DNA of 64,000 bases from JAVVEG01 sp041751425 (GTDB taxonomy: Bacteria > Pseudomonadota > Gammaproteobacteria > Pseudomonadales > Pseudohongiellaceae). Below the pieces are notes generated by a model. That model ran no database searches, was not told where the DNA came from, and saw only the letters and a list, made by a program, of their open reading frames with translations. Below are positions 1 to 8,544 of the stretch, piece by piece (positions within the stretch are counted from its first letter, which is position 1; each line of letters starts with the position of its first letter). The DNA lies in NCBI GenBank assembly GCA_041751425.1, contig JBGSXL010000004.1, forward strand, positions 1 to 64,000. Reading direction: 5' to 3'. The translations under genes were made by a program, and so were the position numbers.

Positions 1-20
1 TCCCTGGCGGTCGACGGTCC
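1..20. repeat. Family A foldback repeat, fragment cut by window edge
   Basis: The first 20 bases match 45559-45578 (TCCCTGGCGG then TCGACGGTCC), part of the conserved core of the repeat seen intact at 202-320. After base 20 the sequence diverges from both other copies, so only the core is shared. The rest of this copy lies outside the window. No gene is visible between here and the repeat at 202. Confidence 0.6.
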
Positions 21-201
21 CGCTCCGAACCCCCTCCCGCCGACAACTCTGGCAGCAACGCTCGCTCGGAGAGTGGTATACCAGTGCGACTCTGCGAATT
101 CAGTACACGTGCTCAGCAAACTAGACCATCTAATTACCGCACATGCATGATCAGTTCACGTAGAAGCTAACGAATCCATCTCGAATTACGGCGCACTGCC
201 A

Positions 202-320
202 GGTTGGTGATGTGGGTGGCCGCGCGCAGGACCGTCGCCCGCCAGGGAAGGCGGGCGATCGAGCCCTACAGGGATGTACTCGTGGGCGTGTCCTGCGCGC
301 GGCCACCCACAGCACCGACC
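202..320. repeat. Family A foldback repeat, intact copy
   Basis: A long imperfect palindrome. The arms at 202-231 and 291-320 pair over 30 nt with two mismatches (GTGGGTGGCCGCGCGCAGGA faces its complement). The 59-nt loop contains a second stem, CGCCCGCC at 236-243 with GGCGGGCG at 250-257. The loop and part of one arm recur, reverse-complemented, at 44150-44167 plus 45531-45610, where an insertion sequence splits them. The element lies downstream of pepQ (stop at 397). It resembles dispersed palindromic repeats of gammaproteobacterial genomes from memory, but I cannot confirm the family. It may also act as a transcription terminator. Confidence 0.8.
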
Positions 321-396
321 GACCTACAGCGTAATACCCAGCGAGTTTGATCGCGCCCGATCTAACTCTTAATCGCATTTCGAATGATGCTTCGCC

Positions 397-1731
397 TCAG
401 CGCGTCAGATTCTGCGCGCCGTGCTCAGTGACGAGTACGTTGTCTTCGATGCGGATGCCGCCCAGTGGCAGTAGCTCGTCCACGAGCTTCCAATTGATCA
501 ACTTGCCGCGTGCTGAATTTCGTTCCGGGTTCAATAAGGCAGGAATAAAGTACAACCCGGGCTCAATGGTGAACACCTGACCCGGTTCTATCGTGCGTGT
601 GTTCCTCAGTGCGGGATACTCCGCCGGGGGTGCCAGGATATCTCCCTGCGGATTGCGTTGCCTTCCGCCTACATCGTGCACCTGTATACCCAGCAAATGA
701 CCCAGCCCGTGTGGCAGGAAAAGTGTACTTATGCCACTTTTCAACAGCTCATCGAAACTTCCTGAACAGATATCGTGCGCAGCAAGTATCTCCAACACAC
801 CTTCATGCGTTGCAATATGCAGATCCAGATAGGGGCGGCCCACCAGGATCAGCTCAATGATCTCGTGTTGCAACGACTCCATGGCTGCGACCAGAGATAT
901 AAACAGGGGATTCGTATATGGCAGGGTGTGTGTGCGCGTAATATCCGAGCAGTAATTATTGACGCGGCACCCGGCATCGATCAGCAGTACCTGATTGCCA
1001 AGAGGAGCCATGCCACTTTTTTCAGGGGGTAAGCGACGTTTGTTTTGATAATGCAGTATCGCGGATTTTTCATTCACGCCCACGATGTTTGTATAAGGTG
1101 TTTCTTCCTCAAGAATATTACAAGCCTGAAGATAAGCCATATGAATGTCGTATTCGCTTTCGCCATTGGCGAATGCTTTCTGCGCTGCAGCATGCCCGAG
1201 CAACGCAATACGATTTGCTTCACGCAACTGCGCAACTTCATATTCAGTTTTATAAGCGCGTTGATAATCCAGCCAGTGCAAAAGTGCCGCTGGATTATGC
1301 AGTTCAGTATCCAGACCAACAGCTTTGGCAAATGTTGTATTCTCACCCAGAAAACCGATGCGTCCTTTGTTGCTCAAATATGGCCGCACTTGTTCTGCGT
1401 TTTCCAGATTGACTATCTCGAACTGATCCGCCCACCAGGATTCCATGCTGATGGATTGTTCATACCAGAAGTCCGGAGGAATAACCTGAAAGTACACAGG
1501 TTTCTGTCCCGGCACGAACAGCAGCATCTGGTCTGGTCGGATGACAGGTAACCAGTGGAGGAAGTGTCCCCAGGATTTGAAAGCTATGCCGCGGTCATCG
1601 GCATAGGTATATTGCTCTGAACCACTGTGAACCAATATGGCATCACAGGGCGTGGCGGTAGCCAGCATGGCTCGTTCATAGCTGCTTTGGAGTTGGGCGA
1701 TATGCGCGTTGAATAGTGTTGCGAGTGCCAT
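397..1731 (-). CDS. pepQ: Xaa-Pro dipeptidase (proline dipeptidase)
   Basis: Cytoplasmic M24-family metallopeptidase that hydrolyses X-Pro dipeptides during peptide turnover. At 444 residues it matches the length of E. coli PepQ (about 443). The five expected metal ligands are visible: two Asp in LLIDAGCRVNNYCSDITRT near residues 245-260, the His in PHGLGHLLG, and the two Glu in FTIEPGLY and GIRIEDNVL near the C-terminus. The open frame continues 32 codons upstream, but that stretch is repetitive (Pro/Ser/Gly) and runs into the leader of the divergent thioesterase gene. I therefore chose the ATG at 1729-1731, which gives the family-typical N-terminus MALATLFNAHI. Transcribed alone, divergently from the next gene. 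Function is well supported by motif and length. Confidence 0.93.
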   Translation of the reverse strand: MALATLFNAHIAQLQSSYERAMLATATPCDAILVHSGSEQYTYADDRGIAFKSWGHFLHWLPVIRPDQMLLFVPGQKPVYFQVIPPDFWYEQSISMESWWADQFEIVNLENAEQVRPYLSNKGRIGFLGENTTFAKAVGLDTELHNPAALLHWLDYQRAYKTEYEVAQLREANRIALLGHAAAQKAFANGESEYDIHMAYLQACNILEEETPYTNIVGVNEKSAILHYQNKRRLPPEKSGMAPLGNQVLLIDAGCRVNNYCSDITRTHTLPYTNPLFISLVAAMESLQHEIIELILVGRPYLDLHIATHEGVLEILAAHDICSGSFDELLKSGISTLFLPHGLGHLLGIQVHDVGGRQRNPQGDILAPPAEYPALRNTRTIEPGQVFTIEPGLYFIPALLNPERNSARGKLINWKLVDELLPLGGIRIEDNVLVTEHGAQNLTR

Positions 1732-1861
1732 GTATAGTACCGTTGCGGTCAGGCCTGTAGAAGGCCCGGAATTAAAGGATCCAAAATTCAAAGGCCCAAA
1801 AACAGGGTCCAAAATCAGTAGACCCAAAATAACACAATATCAACTAAGGAAGGAGTACAGG

Positions 1862-2290
1862 ATGTCGGATTCCAGAAGCAGTTTGGCTGCAGGCACTTTT
1901 GCTGAAGCAGCACTGGTAGGTGGCGACAGTGATATGGCCAAGGCTTTGGCTATCAGCGTTGAAGATGACTTCCCCGAAGTATTCGCCACGTCGCGCATGA
2001 TCGCGCTGATGGAACTGGCAGCCGCCCGCTGCATGAAGCCGTTACTTACTGCAGGTGAACTTTCTGTTGGGGTAGGCGTAGATATCACGCATATGGCGGC
2101 CACACAAAAAGGGGTGGAAGTGACAGCTCGTGCGACCTTCTCCGGCATGGAGGGCAAACTGTATGGGTTTACTCTGGAAGCATTCGATGCAGCGGGTCTG
2201 GTAGGTAAAGGCCGACATACGCGTGCAATAGTCAGCACCGAACGACTTTTGGCCGGTGCCCGGTCAAGGGCAGAGTCGAAGGTCAAATAG
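1862..2290 (+). CDS. FlK-like hotdog-fold thioesterase
   Basis: A 142-residue single-domain hotdog protein resembling the fluoroacetyl-CoA thioesterase FlK group. The residues matching the FlK catalytic set are present in order: Ser/Thr in FATSRM, Glu in ALMELAAA and His in DITHMAAT. It is probably a general acyl-CoA thioesterase, as in many bacteria that never meet fluoroacetate; the substrate cannot be read from sequence. The frame opens upstream at 1709, but the ATG at 1862 follows a strong ribosome binding site (AAGGAAGGAG about 6 nt before it), and the upstream codons overlap pepQ. lepB starts 80 bp downstream on the same strand and may be co-transcribed. Confidence 0.82.
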   Translation: MSDSRSSLAAGTFAEAALVGGDSDMAKALAISVEDDFPEVFATSRMIALMELAAARCMKPLLTAGELSVGVGVDITHMAATQKGVEVTARATFSGMEGKLYGFTLEAFDAAGLVGKGRHTRAIVSTERLLAGARSRAESKVK

Positions 2291-2370
2291 GTGAAAGTTT
2301 GCAGGGCAGATTATAGTGATTCAGAAGCGGACATCGCCGAAGTGGGGATCTGCTGTAGTGGAGAAAAAAT

Positions 2371-3039
2371 ATGAAAGACTGGTTGAAACGTGCGTGGATT
2401 GAGTATCGTACGCTGCTGATTTTTTTGTTACTCATGACGCTATTCCGTAGCGCCATTGCCGATTGGAATGATGTGCCAACCGGCTCCATGAAACCCACCA
2501 TCATCGAAGGCGATCGCATTCTGGTGAACAAGATGGCCTATGATATCCGAGTTCCGTTTACTCATGTTTCCTTGCTGAAACTCGCTGATCCGCAGCGTGG
2601 AGAAATCATCATTTTCGATTCCGCGGTTTCAGAACTGCGACTGGTCAAGCGCGTTATTGGCGTACCGGGTGATGTGATCAGCATGAGCGACAACGTGCTG
2701 ACTATCAATGGCGAACAATTAGCTTATCGCCCTGCGCCGGAAGATATTGCTTATGCGGACAAACCTGCGCTTGCCGAAGACAGTATTGAGCAGTTGTTTG
2801 AGCATGAATATATCGTGCGCAAACTCCCCAACGGTCGAGCAGCAAACTTTCCAACCTTGATAGTGCCGCCTGACTTTTATTTTGTAATGGGCGATAACCG
2901 CGACAACAGCGCCGACTCGCGCTATATCGGTTTTGTACCCCGTCATGAAGTGGTGGGGCGTTCCCGCAGCGTTGTACTTTCGTTAGACTATGACAATTAT
3001 TTGCGTCCGCGCGGCGATCGCTTCATGCACACGCTTTGA
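2371..3039 (+). CDS. lepB: Signal peptidase I
   Basis: Membrane serine protease that removes signal peptides from Sec and Tat substrates on the periplasmic side. The 222-residue protein has one N-terminal membrane segment (about residues 11-28, IFLLLMTLFRSAI) and then the S26 catalytic boxes: the nucleophile Ser in PTGSMKPT, the general-base Lys in RLVKRVIGVPGD, and box E as MGDNRDNSADSR. It is shorter than E. coli LepB (324) because it has one transmembrane segment instead of two and a reduced extra domain, which is common outside Enterobacteria. It converges on tesB with a 1-bp gap between stop codons. Confidence 0.93.
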   Translation: MKDWLKRAWIEYRTLLIFLLLMTLFRSAIADWNDVPTGSMKPTIIEGDRILVNKMAYDIRVPFTHVSLLKLADPQRGEIIIFDSAVSELRLVKRVIGVPGDVISMSDNVLTINGEQLAYRPAPEDIAYADKPALAEDSIEQLFEHEYIVRKLPNGRAANFPTLIVPPDFYFVMGDNRDNSADSRYIGFVPRHEVVGRSRSVVLSLDYDNYLRPRGDRFMHTL

Positions 3040-3040
3040 T

Positions 3041-3901
3041 TCAACTACGCAGCCGAATCAACCCTTCCTGTGCCACTGACACCACCAGTTCGCCCTGTTG
3101 CGTATAGATATTGCCGCGATTGAAGCCGCGGCTATGCGACGCGGACGGGCTATCCTGCACATACAATAACCATTGATCCATGCGAAACGGACGATGAAAC
3201 CACATCGCATGGTCCAGGCTGGCGATCTGCAGCTTGGGATCGAAAAGACTTTGTGCATGGGGACGCAAACAGGTTTGCAGCAGAGTCATGTCCGATGCAT
3301 ATGCGAGCAAATGAGAATGGTAGCGATAGTCATCCGGCAGTTCAGCATTGAGGCGAAACCAGACGCTGCGGTGGGCTGGTTTCACTTCCGGGCTGAACAG
3401 ATTTTCCGGTTCCGTGTGACGCAAATCTATAGCAAACGGCCGTGAAGCCCGCTCCAGCATCGATGGACTCATCGAATCTGCAAACCTCTCCGCCATTTGC
3501 TGACGGCTCAGGCATTGCTCCGGCGGCGGCACCTCGGGCATGTCGCTTTGGTGCGAATAGCCATCCTCCGGCACTTGAAACGATGTGGCCATGTTCAGGA
3601 TGGCTTTCCCATTCTGGATTGCCACAATGCGGCGTGTCGTGAAGCTTTGCCCGTCACGGATCCTGTCTACTTGAAAAATTATGGGTTGCTGCAAGTCACC
3701 CGGGCGCAGGAAATAAGCGTGCAGTGAATGTGGCTGTCTGTCCGCTGGCACCGTATGGGTAGCGCTCAGCAAAGCCTGCGCGAGCACCTGGCCCCCGTAA
3801 ACACGCTGCCAACCCTCGTTCTTGTGGGTACTGCGATACAGGTTCTCGTCGATGGTCTCCAGCTCGAGATGCTGGTAAAGCTGATCCAATTGTTCGTTCA
3901 T
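3041..3901 (-). CDS. tesB: Acyl-CoA thioesterase II
   Basis: Double-hotdog thioesterase that hydrolyses medium- and long-chain acyl-CoA; 286 residues, exactly the size of E. coli TesB. The N-terminal hotdog contains RVYGGQVLAQAL and HSLHAYFLRPGD. The second hotdog carries the catalytic Asp (YASDMTLLQT), a conserved DHAMWFHRPFR strand and the late Gln in VSVAQEGLIR. The ATG at 3899-3901 is the only good start. No partner gene shares its strand; it is convergent with lepB. Confidence 0.93.
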   Translation of the reverse strand: MNEQLDQLYQHLELETIDENLYRSTHKNEGWQRVYGGQVLAQALLSATHTVPADRQPHSLHAYFLRPGDLQQPIIFQVDRIRDGQSFTTRRIVAIQNGKAILNMATSFQVPEDGYSHQSDMPEVPPPEQCLSRQQMAERFADSMSPSMLERASRPFAIDLRHTEPENLFSPEVKPAHRSVWFRLNAELPDDYRYHSHLLAYASDMTLLQTCLRPHAQSLFDPKLQIASLDHAMWFHRPFRMDQWLLYVQDSPSASHSRGFNRGNIYTQQGELVVSVAQEGLIRLRS

Positions 3902-4107
3902 GACTGCACGCTGGCTATCCTTCGCGGAAAAATAATGGCAGCAAGTGTATCAGCAATCCATGCTGGCAGGGGAGGCCACAAGCCATTTGCAAGTGAGGAG
4001 CACCCGGATTTACCCTGGTCTTTGGTGTTGCTTTACCTGGTGCTACGGCAAGCGTATTATCGAACCCAAAGTGCTTACTGAAAAAAATAACAAATCAGGA
4101 GAAAACT

Positions 4108-4602
4108 ATGCGTCGTCTTGGAATCATGATGGTTGTGCTGCTTATGGCGGCTGGTGTGGGCATCTGGAGTACGAATCAGCGCGCAGTCGCAGCAGATGAT
4201 CGTCTGGAGATGGTCAAACAGCAATTCCTGGGTCATTACGATCTGGTGAGCTATGTGACATTTCCTGCCGAAGGCGGAGAGGTGGACATGAATTATCTGG
4301 GTCGTATCATGTATGACGATCACGGCAATATGTCTGCGCAGGGCATGCCCAAAAATCTCCCCGAACGTGCAGCCGCATCTACCACCAATGTCACCGGCGG
4401 TTTTGCATATTGGGGCACAGTGCATTTCGATCTGGACAACAATATCGTGATTCATCGCGTGCAGGGTTCACCTACCCGTGGCAGTTGGGTGGGTGAGGAC
4501 AATGTCCGCCATTTTGAGTTTGTTGACGGCTATCTGAAACTATCTATTAAGGATGCCAGCGGTCGTACAACCGGAACGCTGACCTGGTTAAAGTACGAGT
4601 AA
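4108..4602 (+). CDS. Exported lipocalin-like domain protein
   Basis: A 164-residue protein with an N-terminal signal peptide (LGIMMVVLLMAAGVGIWS, probable cleavage near AVAADD). The rest resembles the lipocalin-like family: FLGHYDLVSY at the start of the barrel, GRIMYDDHGNMSAQGMP as the central strand pair, and a closing strand TLTWLKYE. Such domains bind small hydrophobic ligands, but the ligand is unknown. The start follows an AGGAG ribosome binding site. It ends 25 bp before ackA and may be the first gene of the ackA-phosphoketolase operon, although a functional link is not obvious. Confidence 0.7.
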   Translation: MRRLGIMMVVLLMAAGVGIWSTNQRAVAADDRLEMVKQQFLGHYDLVSYVTFPAEGGEVDMNYLGRIMYDDHGNMSAQGMPKNLPERAAASTTNVTGGFAYWGTVHFDLDNNIVIHRVQGSPTRGSWVGEDNVRHFEFVDGYLKLSIKDASGRTTGTLTWLKYE

Positions 4603-4627
4603 AAAGGCACGGTGAGCCCAGAGAAAC

Positions 4628-5824
4628 ATGGAGAAACAAGTTGTACTGATCTGCAATGCAGGCAGCTCCACATTGAAACTGGCAGTGCTTGAAATTGCTG
4701 AATCAGATCAACGAGTCACCGTCGAGAGTGCCATCGAGAGAACCATCGAGAGAACCATCGACAGCGCCGACGACAGCGCCGAGTATCACATTTTGGACAC
4801 TGTTGCGTTTTCAGGTTGCGCTGATACGCTGCGCAAGTCCCTGCAGGACTACCTGACGCGCTGGCCGGCGCGCACTCCCAAACCCGCAGCTATCCTGCAT
4901 CGTGTTGTTCATGCTGGATTGGTTGCTGAGCAAGCCAGCCTCCTTGATCAACAAACACTGCAACAGATCGCCCATTGGAGCCCACTGGCGCCGCTGCATA
5001 ATGCGCTGGCGCAGAACATCATTGCATACCTCTCTACCGCCTGGCCCGCAGCTAAGCAGTATGCGATTTTTGACTCAGGCTTGTATGAACACCTGCCCGC
5101 AGTCGCTCGCCATTACGCATTGCCCGAAGCGCTGTCATCCCGTTGGCCCATACAGCGCTATGGTTTCCATGGTTTGGCGCACCGCAGCCAATGGCGACAA
5201 GTGAACCGATTGCATACTCAAGCGCAAAACCCGGTTCCGCAACGCCTGATCAGCGTGCAGCTGGGTGGTGGCTGCTCAATTACCGCCTGGTGCGAAGGCA
5301 AAGTCATTGATACCAGCATGGGATTTACGCCGCTCGAAGGCCTGCCCATGGCAAATCGCAGTGGCAGTATCGACCCGGGCATTCTGTTACATCTGCTGCA
5401 AAATGAAGGCATGTCAGCGGCAGGCATCGCAGCGCTTCTTAATGGGAAGTCAGGTCTGGCAAGCATTGCCGGCAGTGACGGAGATATTCGCCAGTTAATC
5501 GCCAACACTACGCCGCAGACCGAACTCGCCATAGCCCACTATTGCTATCAGATCCGCAAACATGTGGGCGCGGCAATAGCGGTACTCGGTGGTATAGATG
5601 CCATCAGTTTCGGTGGCGGTACCGGCGAACATCAGGCAGGTGTGAGAGGGCAGGTGTTGTCAGGCTTACAGGATCTAGGCATCGAGCTCGACAGTGCACT
5701 TAATCAACGGGCGCAGGGAACTACTTTTCTGCACAGCAAAAACAGCCAAACGGCCATCTGTTTGACCGTAGTCAATGAACTGGATGAAATGATCAGGCAG
5801 TATCAGCACCTGCCTGACAAATAG
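4628..5824 (+). CDS. ackA: Acetate kinase
   Basis: Converts acetyl phosphate plus ADP to acetate plus ATP. The 398-residue ASKHA-fold protein begins VVLICNAGSSTLKLAVLE, has the catalytic-loop region RYGFHGLAHRS and the phosphate/nucleotide-binding VQLGGGCSITA, and ends with DAISFGGGTGEHQAGVR. Residues about 35-50 hold a short in-frame repeat (AIERTIERTIDSADDSAE) made of 12-bp DNA units at 4731-4766, absent from typical AckA. Only 14 bp separate it from the phosphoketolase gene, so phosphoketolase-made acetyl phosphate would be cashed in for ATP here. No phosphotransacetylase gene is nearby. Confidence 0.93.
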   Translation: MEKQVVLICNAGSSTLKLAVLEIAESDQRVTVESAIERTIERTIDSADDSAEYHILDTVAFSGCADTLRKSLQDYLTRWPARTPKPAAILHRVVHAGLVAEQASLLDQQTLQQIAHWSPLAPLHNALAQNIIAYLSTAWPAAKQYAIFDSGLYEHLPAVARHYALPEALSSRWPIQRYGFHGLAHRSQWRQVNRLHTQAQNPVPQRLISVQLGGGCSITAWCEGKVIDTSMGFTPLEGLPMANRSGSIDPGILLHLLQNEGMSAAGIAALLNGKSGLASIAGSDGDIRQLIANTTPQTELAIAHYCYQIRKHVGAAIAVLGGIDAISFGGGTGEHQAGVRGQVLSGLQDLGIELDSALNQRAQGTTFLHSKNSQTAICLTVVNELDEMIRQYQHLPDK

Positions 5825-5838
5825 AGCTGGAGAAAGAG

Positions 5839-8232
5839 ATGCAAGACAATGTCACCGAATGGAAACAGGGCTGCGGCGTTGTGCAACATGATGATCGGAC
5901 GAGTGAGCGTATTGCAGCGCTGGTAGCGCAACTGAGCAATAGAGGCATTTGTACCGAAGAACGTGCCTGGGCCATGCTGAAGGCAGCAGACAGACTAAAC
6001 AATATGGGCCTTTGGCTCACGGTGCATATGACGTATGCCAGACAGGTCTATCTGGATGGTCGCACGATGAAAGCAGCGGACTTCAAACCCGTTCCCGAAG
6101 GTCACACGGGTGGCGCGCTGAACATGGTTCCTGCTTATGTGGGCTATCTGCTGGCCAATGCGCTTAGCGGGAAAACGCGCGCCTGGATGATGGGGCAGGG
6201 CCACTGCGTCGCTGCCATCGATGCTGTCAATATTCTCACCCGCAATCTGGAGCCGGAGCAAAACGAGCGCTATCCCTTGTCAGATAGCGGGCTCAGCCGC
6301 CTGTGTCAGGACTTCTACAGCTATGAACTCAACGGCTCGGGCAAACCACTTGCGCCACTAGGCAGTCACGTGAATATCTACACGGCAGGCGGCATCAGTG
6401 AGGGCGGTTACCTTGGTTTTGCGGCCCTGCAGTATGTACATATGCCGCTACCGGGTCAGGAGATGGTGGCGTTTCTGAGTGATGGCGCATTCGAAGAACA
6501 ACGCGGCAGCGACTGGACACCACGCTGGTGGCGCGGGGAAGATACCGGGCTGGTTATGCCGGTGATGATTGCCAATGGCCGCCGTATAGACCAGCGCACT
6601 ACGATGTCCCAGTCGGGTGGTGTGGAATGGTTCCGCGAGCATTTGTCATTGAATGGTTTTGCGCCAATCGATATTGATGGACGCGACCCCGCGGCATTTG
6701 CCTGGGCAATAATCAGCATGGCAGAACAACTGCAGGAGCAGCATCGTCAGGTGACAGTTGATGAGCGCAAATATCCGGTTCTGCTGCCCTATGCCATTGC
6801 CGAAACTGTCAAAGGTTATGGCTTCCCCGGTGCCGGCACCAATGCAGCGCACAATTTACCCTTGCCGGGAAATCCCGCGACGGATGACAGCATTCGCCAG
6901 GCTTTCAACGCCGGTTGCGAAAAATTATTCGTTGCTCAGGCTGCGTTACTTGGTTCGACAGCCACGCTTATGAACCATTCACAGACAGATCGTGTTGCAG
7001 AAAAGGACCACTGTCTGCGCAAGCTGATGGTAAAAGAACCTGTGCTTCCGGGAATGCACGAGACCGAAGTTGGCAGTCGAGCTTCTTCCATGGAATCTGT
7101 GGATGCATGGTTCTGTGAGTTCGTGAAACTGAACCCGTGTTTGCGCGTCCGTGTAGGCAATCCGGATGAGATGCGTAGTAATCGTATGAACAAAACACTG
7201 GATTATCTCAAGCACCGTGTCACTGCGCCTGAAGCCGGAGTTGCGGAGTCTTTGAGCGGTTCTGTCATAACCGCCCTGAACGAGGAGGCGGTAGTTTCTG
7301 CAGCGCTGGCGAACAAACAGGGTTTGAATCTGGCTGTCAGCTATGAAGCATTTGCCGTCAAGATGCTGGGAGCAATGCGCCAGGAAGTCATATTTGCCAG
7401 ACACACACTGGAAAGCGGGCGTCAGGTGCCGTGGATAAGTGTGCCGATAGTGGCCAGTTCTCACACTTGGGAGAATGGCAAGAATGAGCAATCCCATCAG
7501 GACCCCGTACTATGTGAAGCCTGGCTGGGTGAAATGGCAGATGTTGCGCCGGTGTACTTTCCTTTTGATGCCAACTCTGCAACTTCTGTCTTCGCAAGTT
7601 TGTACAGTCAGCGCGGCCGTGTCGCGACTGTGGTTGCAGCAAAGAGCGTGACGAAGGTTTTTTGTAATACTGCGCAGGCAGAAAAGTCAGTTGCCGATGG
7701 AGCGCTCCTGCTTTCGCATGATGTGGATGCACAGTTGCAATTGATCGCGATTGGTTCATACCAATTGGAAGCGGTGCAATGCGCAGCAAAGGTTTTGCGG
7801 TCACACGGTGTCAGATGCTCCGTCGTAGCGATTATAGAACCAGGGCGATTTCGAATTCCGCGCGATGAAATCGAGGAAAAATATGTGCACCGTGATGAAA
7901 AATTAGCGGAAATAATTCCGACGATACGCAATCGTATCTTTGTATGTCACACACACGCAGAAGTGATGACTGGTGTGTTGCGCAGATTGGATACGGGTTC
8001 ATCTTCATCCTGCTTCATGGGATATCGGAATCGAGGCGGCACGCTGGATACTCTCGGTATGCAATATGCCAATAAACAAACCTGGGCGCATATAGTTATA
8101 GAAGCCGGAAAAATCCTGCAACAGGATGCCAACGCCTGGCTGGCCGAACCCGTCAGACAATTACTGAATGAAAGTGATTCCACCAGGAAATTAAACATAG
8201 ATAGTTTGAAGTGCCCCTTGTTTCAGCGTTGA
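5839..8232 (+). CDS. Phosphoketolase family ThDP enzyme (divergent)
   Basis: A 797-residue thiamine-diphosphate enzyme of the phosphoketolase family, expected to split xylulose 5-phosphate (perhaps fructose 6-phosphate) into acetyl phosphate and a smaller sugar phosphate. Order of recognisable blocks: EGHTGGALNM and MMGQGHCVAAIDAVNI (active-site histidines), a cofactor motif reading LSDGAFEEQ...MIANG instead of the usual GDGE...LNG, GNPDEMRSNRM (matches the catalytic-Glu block of XFP) and SYEAFAVKMLGAM. The C-terminal domain ends GYRNRGGTLDTLGM. The altered cofactor motif marks a separate branch; from memory, similar proteins are sometimes labelled xylulose 5-phosphate 3-epimerase. Directly downstream of ackA, which supports the phosphoketolase reading. 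Confidence 0.8.
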   Translation: MQDNVTEWKQGCGVVQHDDRTSERIAALVAQLSNRGICTEERAWAMLKAADRLNNMGLWLTVHMTYARQVYLDGRTMKAADFKPVPEGHTGGALNMVPAYVGYLLANALSGKTRAWMMGQGHCVAAIDAVNILTRNLEPEQNERYPLSDSGLSRLCQDFYSYELNGSGKPLAPLGSHVNIYTAGGISEGGYLGFAALQYVHMPLPGQEMVAFLSDGAFEEQRGSDWTPRWWRGEDTGLVMPVMIANGRRIDQRTTMSQSGGVEWFREHLSLNGFAPIDIDGRDPAAFAWAIISMAEQLQEQHRQVTVDERKYPVLLPYAIAETVKGYGFPGAGTNAAHNLPLPGNPATDDSIRQAFNAGCEKLFVAQAALLGSTATLMNHSQTDRVAEKDHCLRKLMVKEPVLPGMHETEVGSRASSMESVDAWFCEFVKLNPCLRVRVGNPDEMRSNRMNKTLDYLKHRVTAPEAGVAESLSGSVITALNEEAVVSAALANKQGLNLAVSYEAFAVKMLGAMRQEVIFARHTLESGRQVPWISVPIVASSHTWENGKNEQSHQDPVLCEAWLGEMADVAPVYFPFDANSATSVFASLYSQRGRVATVVAAKSVTKVFCNTAQAEKSVADGALLLSHDVDAQLQLIAIGSYQLEAVQCAAKVLRSHGVRCSVVAIIEPGRFRIPRDEIEEKYVHRDEKLAEIIPTIRNRIFVCHTHAEVMTGVLRRLDTGSSSSCFMGYRNRGGTLDTLGMQYANKQTWAHIVIEAGKILQQDANAWLAEPVRQLLNESDSTRKLNIDSLKCPLFQR

Positions 8233-8544
8233 AGCAGCAGGTTTAAATTCATGTGTGGAAGTGATGCCGAAAACTTCTTCATATGCGATTACTTTCCCCG
8301 GCCGGAACGGCAGACATCATGGCAACGCTTACCACGGTCAATCTCAGTTTCGGCAAAATGCATGAAGTGGTCAGAGCACAGGGTGCATGTCTGCGCCATA
8401 GAACATAATCGATGCCACTAAAACCTCCTGATCTGACGGTGCTGTGTCTGGATTATACAAAGCCAGCGCAAAACAAACAGCTAAGCTCACTTACAATCAG
8501 TTAAACTACCCCTGAATTCAACGTTTCATTGATCTGGATCGATT
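8233..8544. other. Intergenic region with a possible tiny cysteine-rich ORF
   Basis: A 312-bp gap with no established gene. On the minus strand 8289-8399 is a 36-codon frame reading MAQTCTLC...HFMHFAE...KRCHDVC, with paired cysteines suggesting a zinc-binding scrap. It lacks a ribosome binding site at a suitable distance; a strong AGGAGG at about 8424-8429 (minus strand) lies some 25 nt upstream and better serves a different 15-codon frame starting GTG. It could be a gene relic, a leader peptide or chance. Confidence 0.3.

Noticed and set aside
151..378. Minus-strand 75-codon frame over the first foldback repeat
   Set aside because: It consists mostly of the palindrome (202-320) read as Arg/Pro-rich protein; no family likeness and no ribosome binding site.
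1045..1551. 168-codon plus-strand frame inside pepQ
   Set aside because: It is antisense to a well-supported peptidase gene and has no recognisable domain.
3880..3890. Further TGATCC sites in coding DNA (for example within tesB)
   Set aside because: They lie inside genes and lack a TA-rich -10 element 18 nt downstream facing a start codon.
6979..7497. 172-codon minus-strand frame inside the phosphoketolase gene
   Set aside because: Antisense shadow of conserved coding sequence; cysteine/histidine-rich composition typical of wrong-strand reading.
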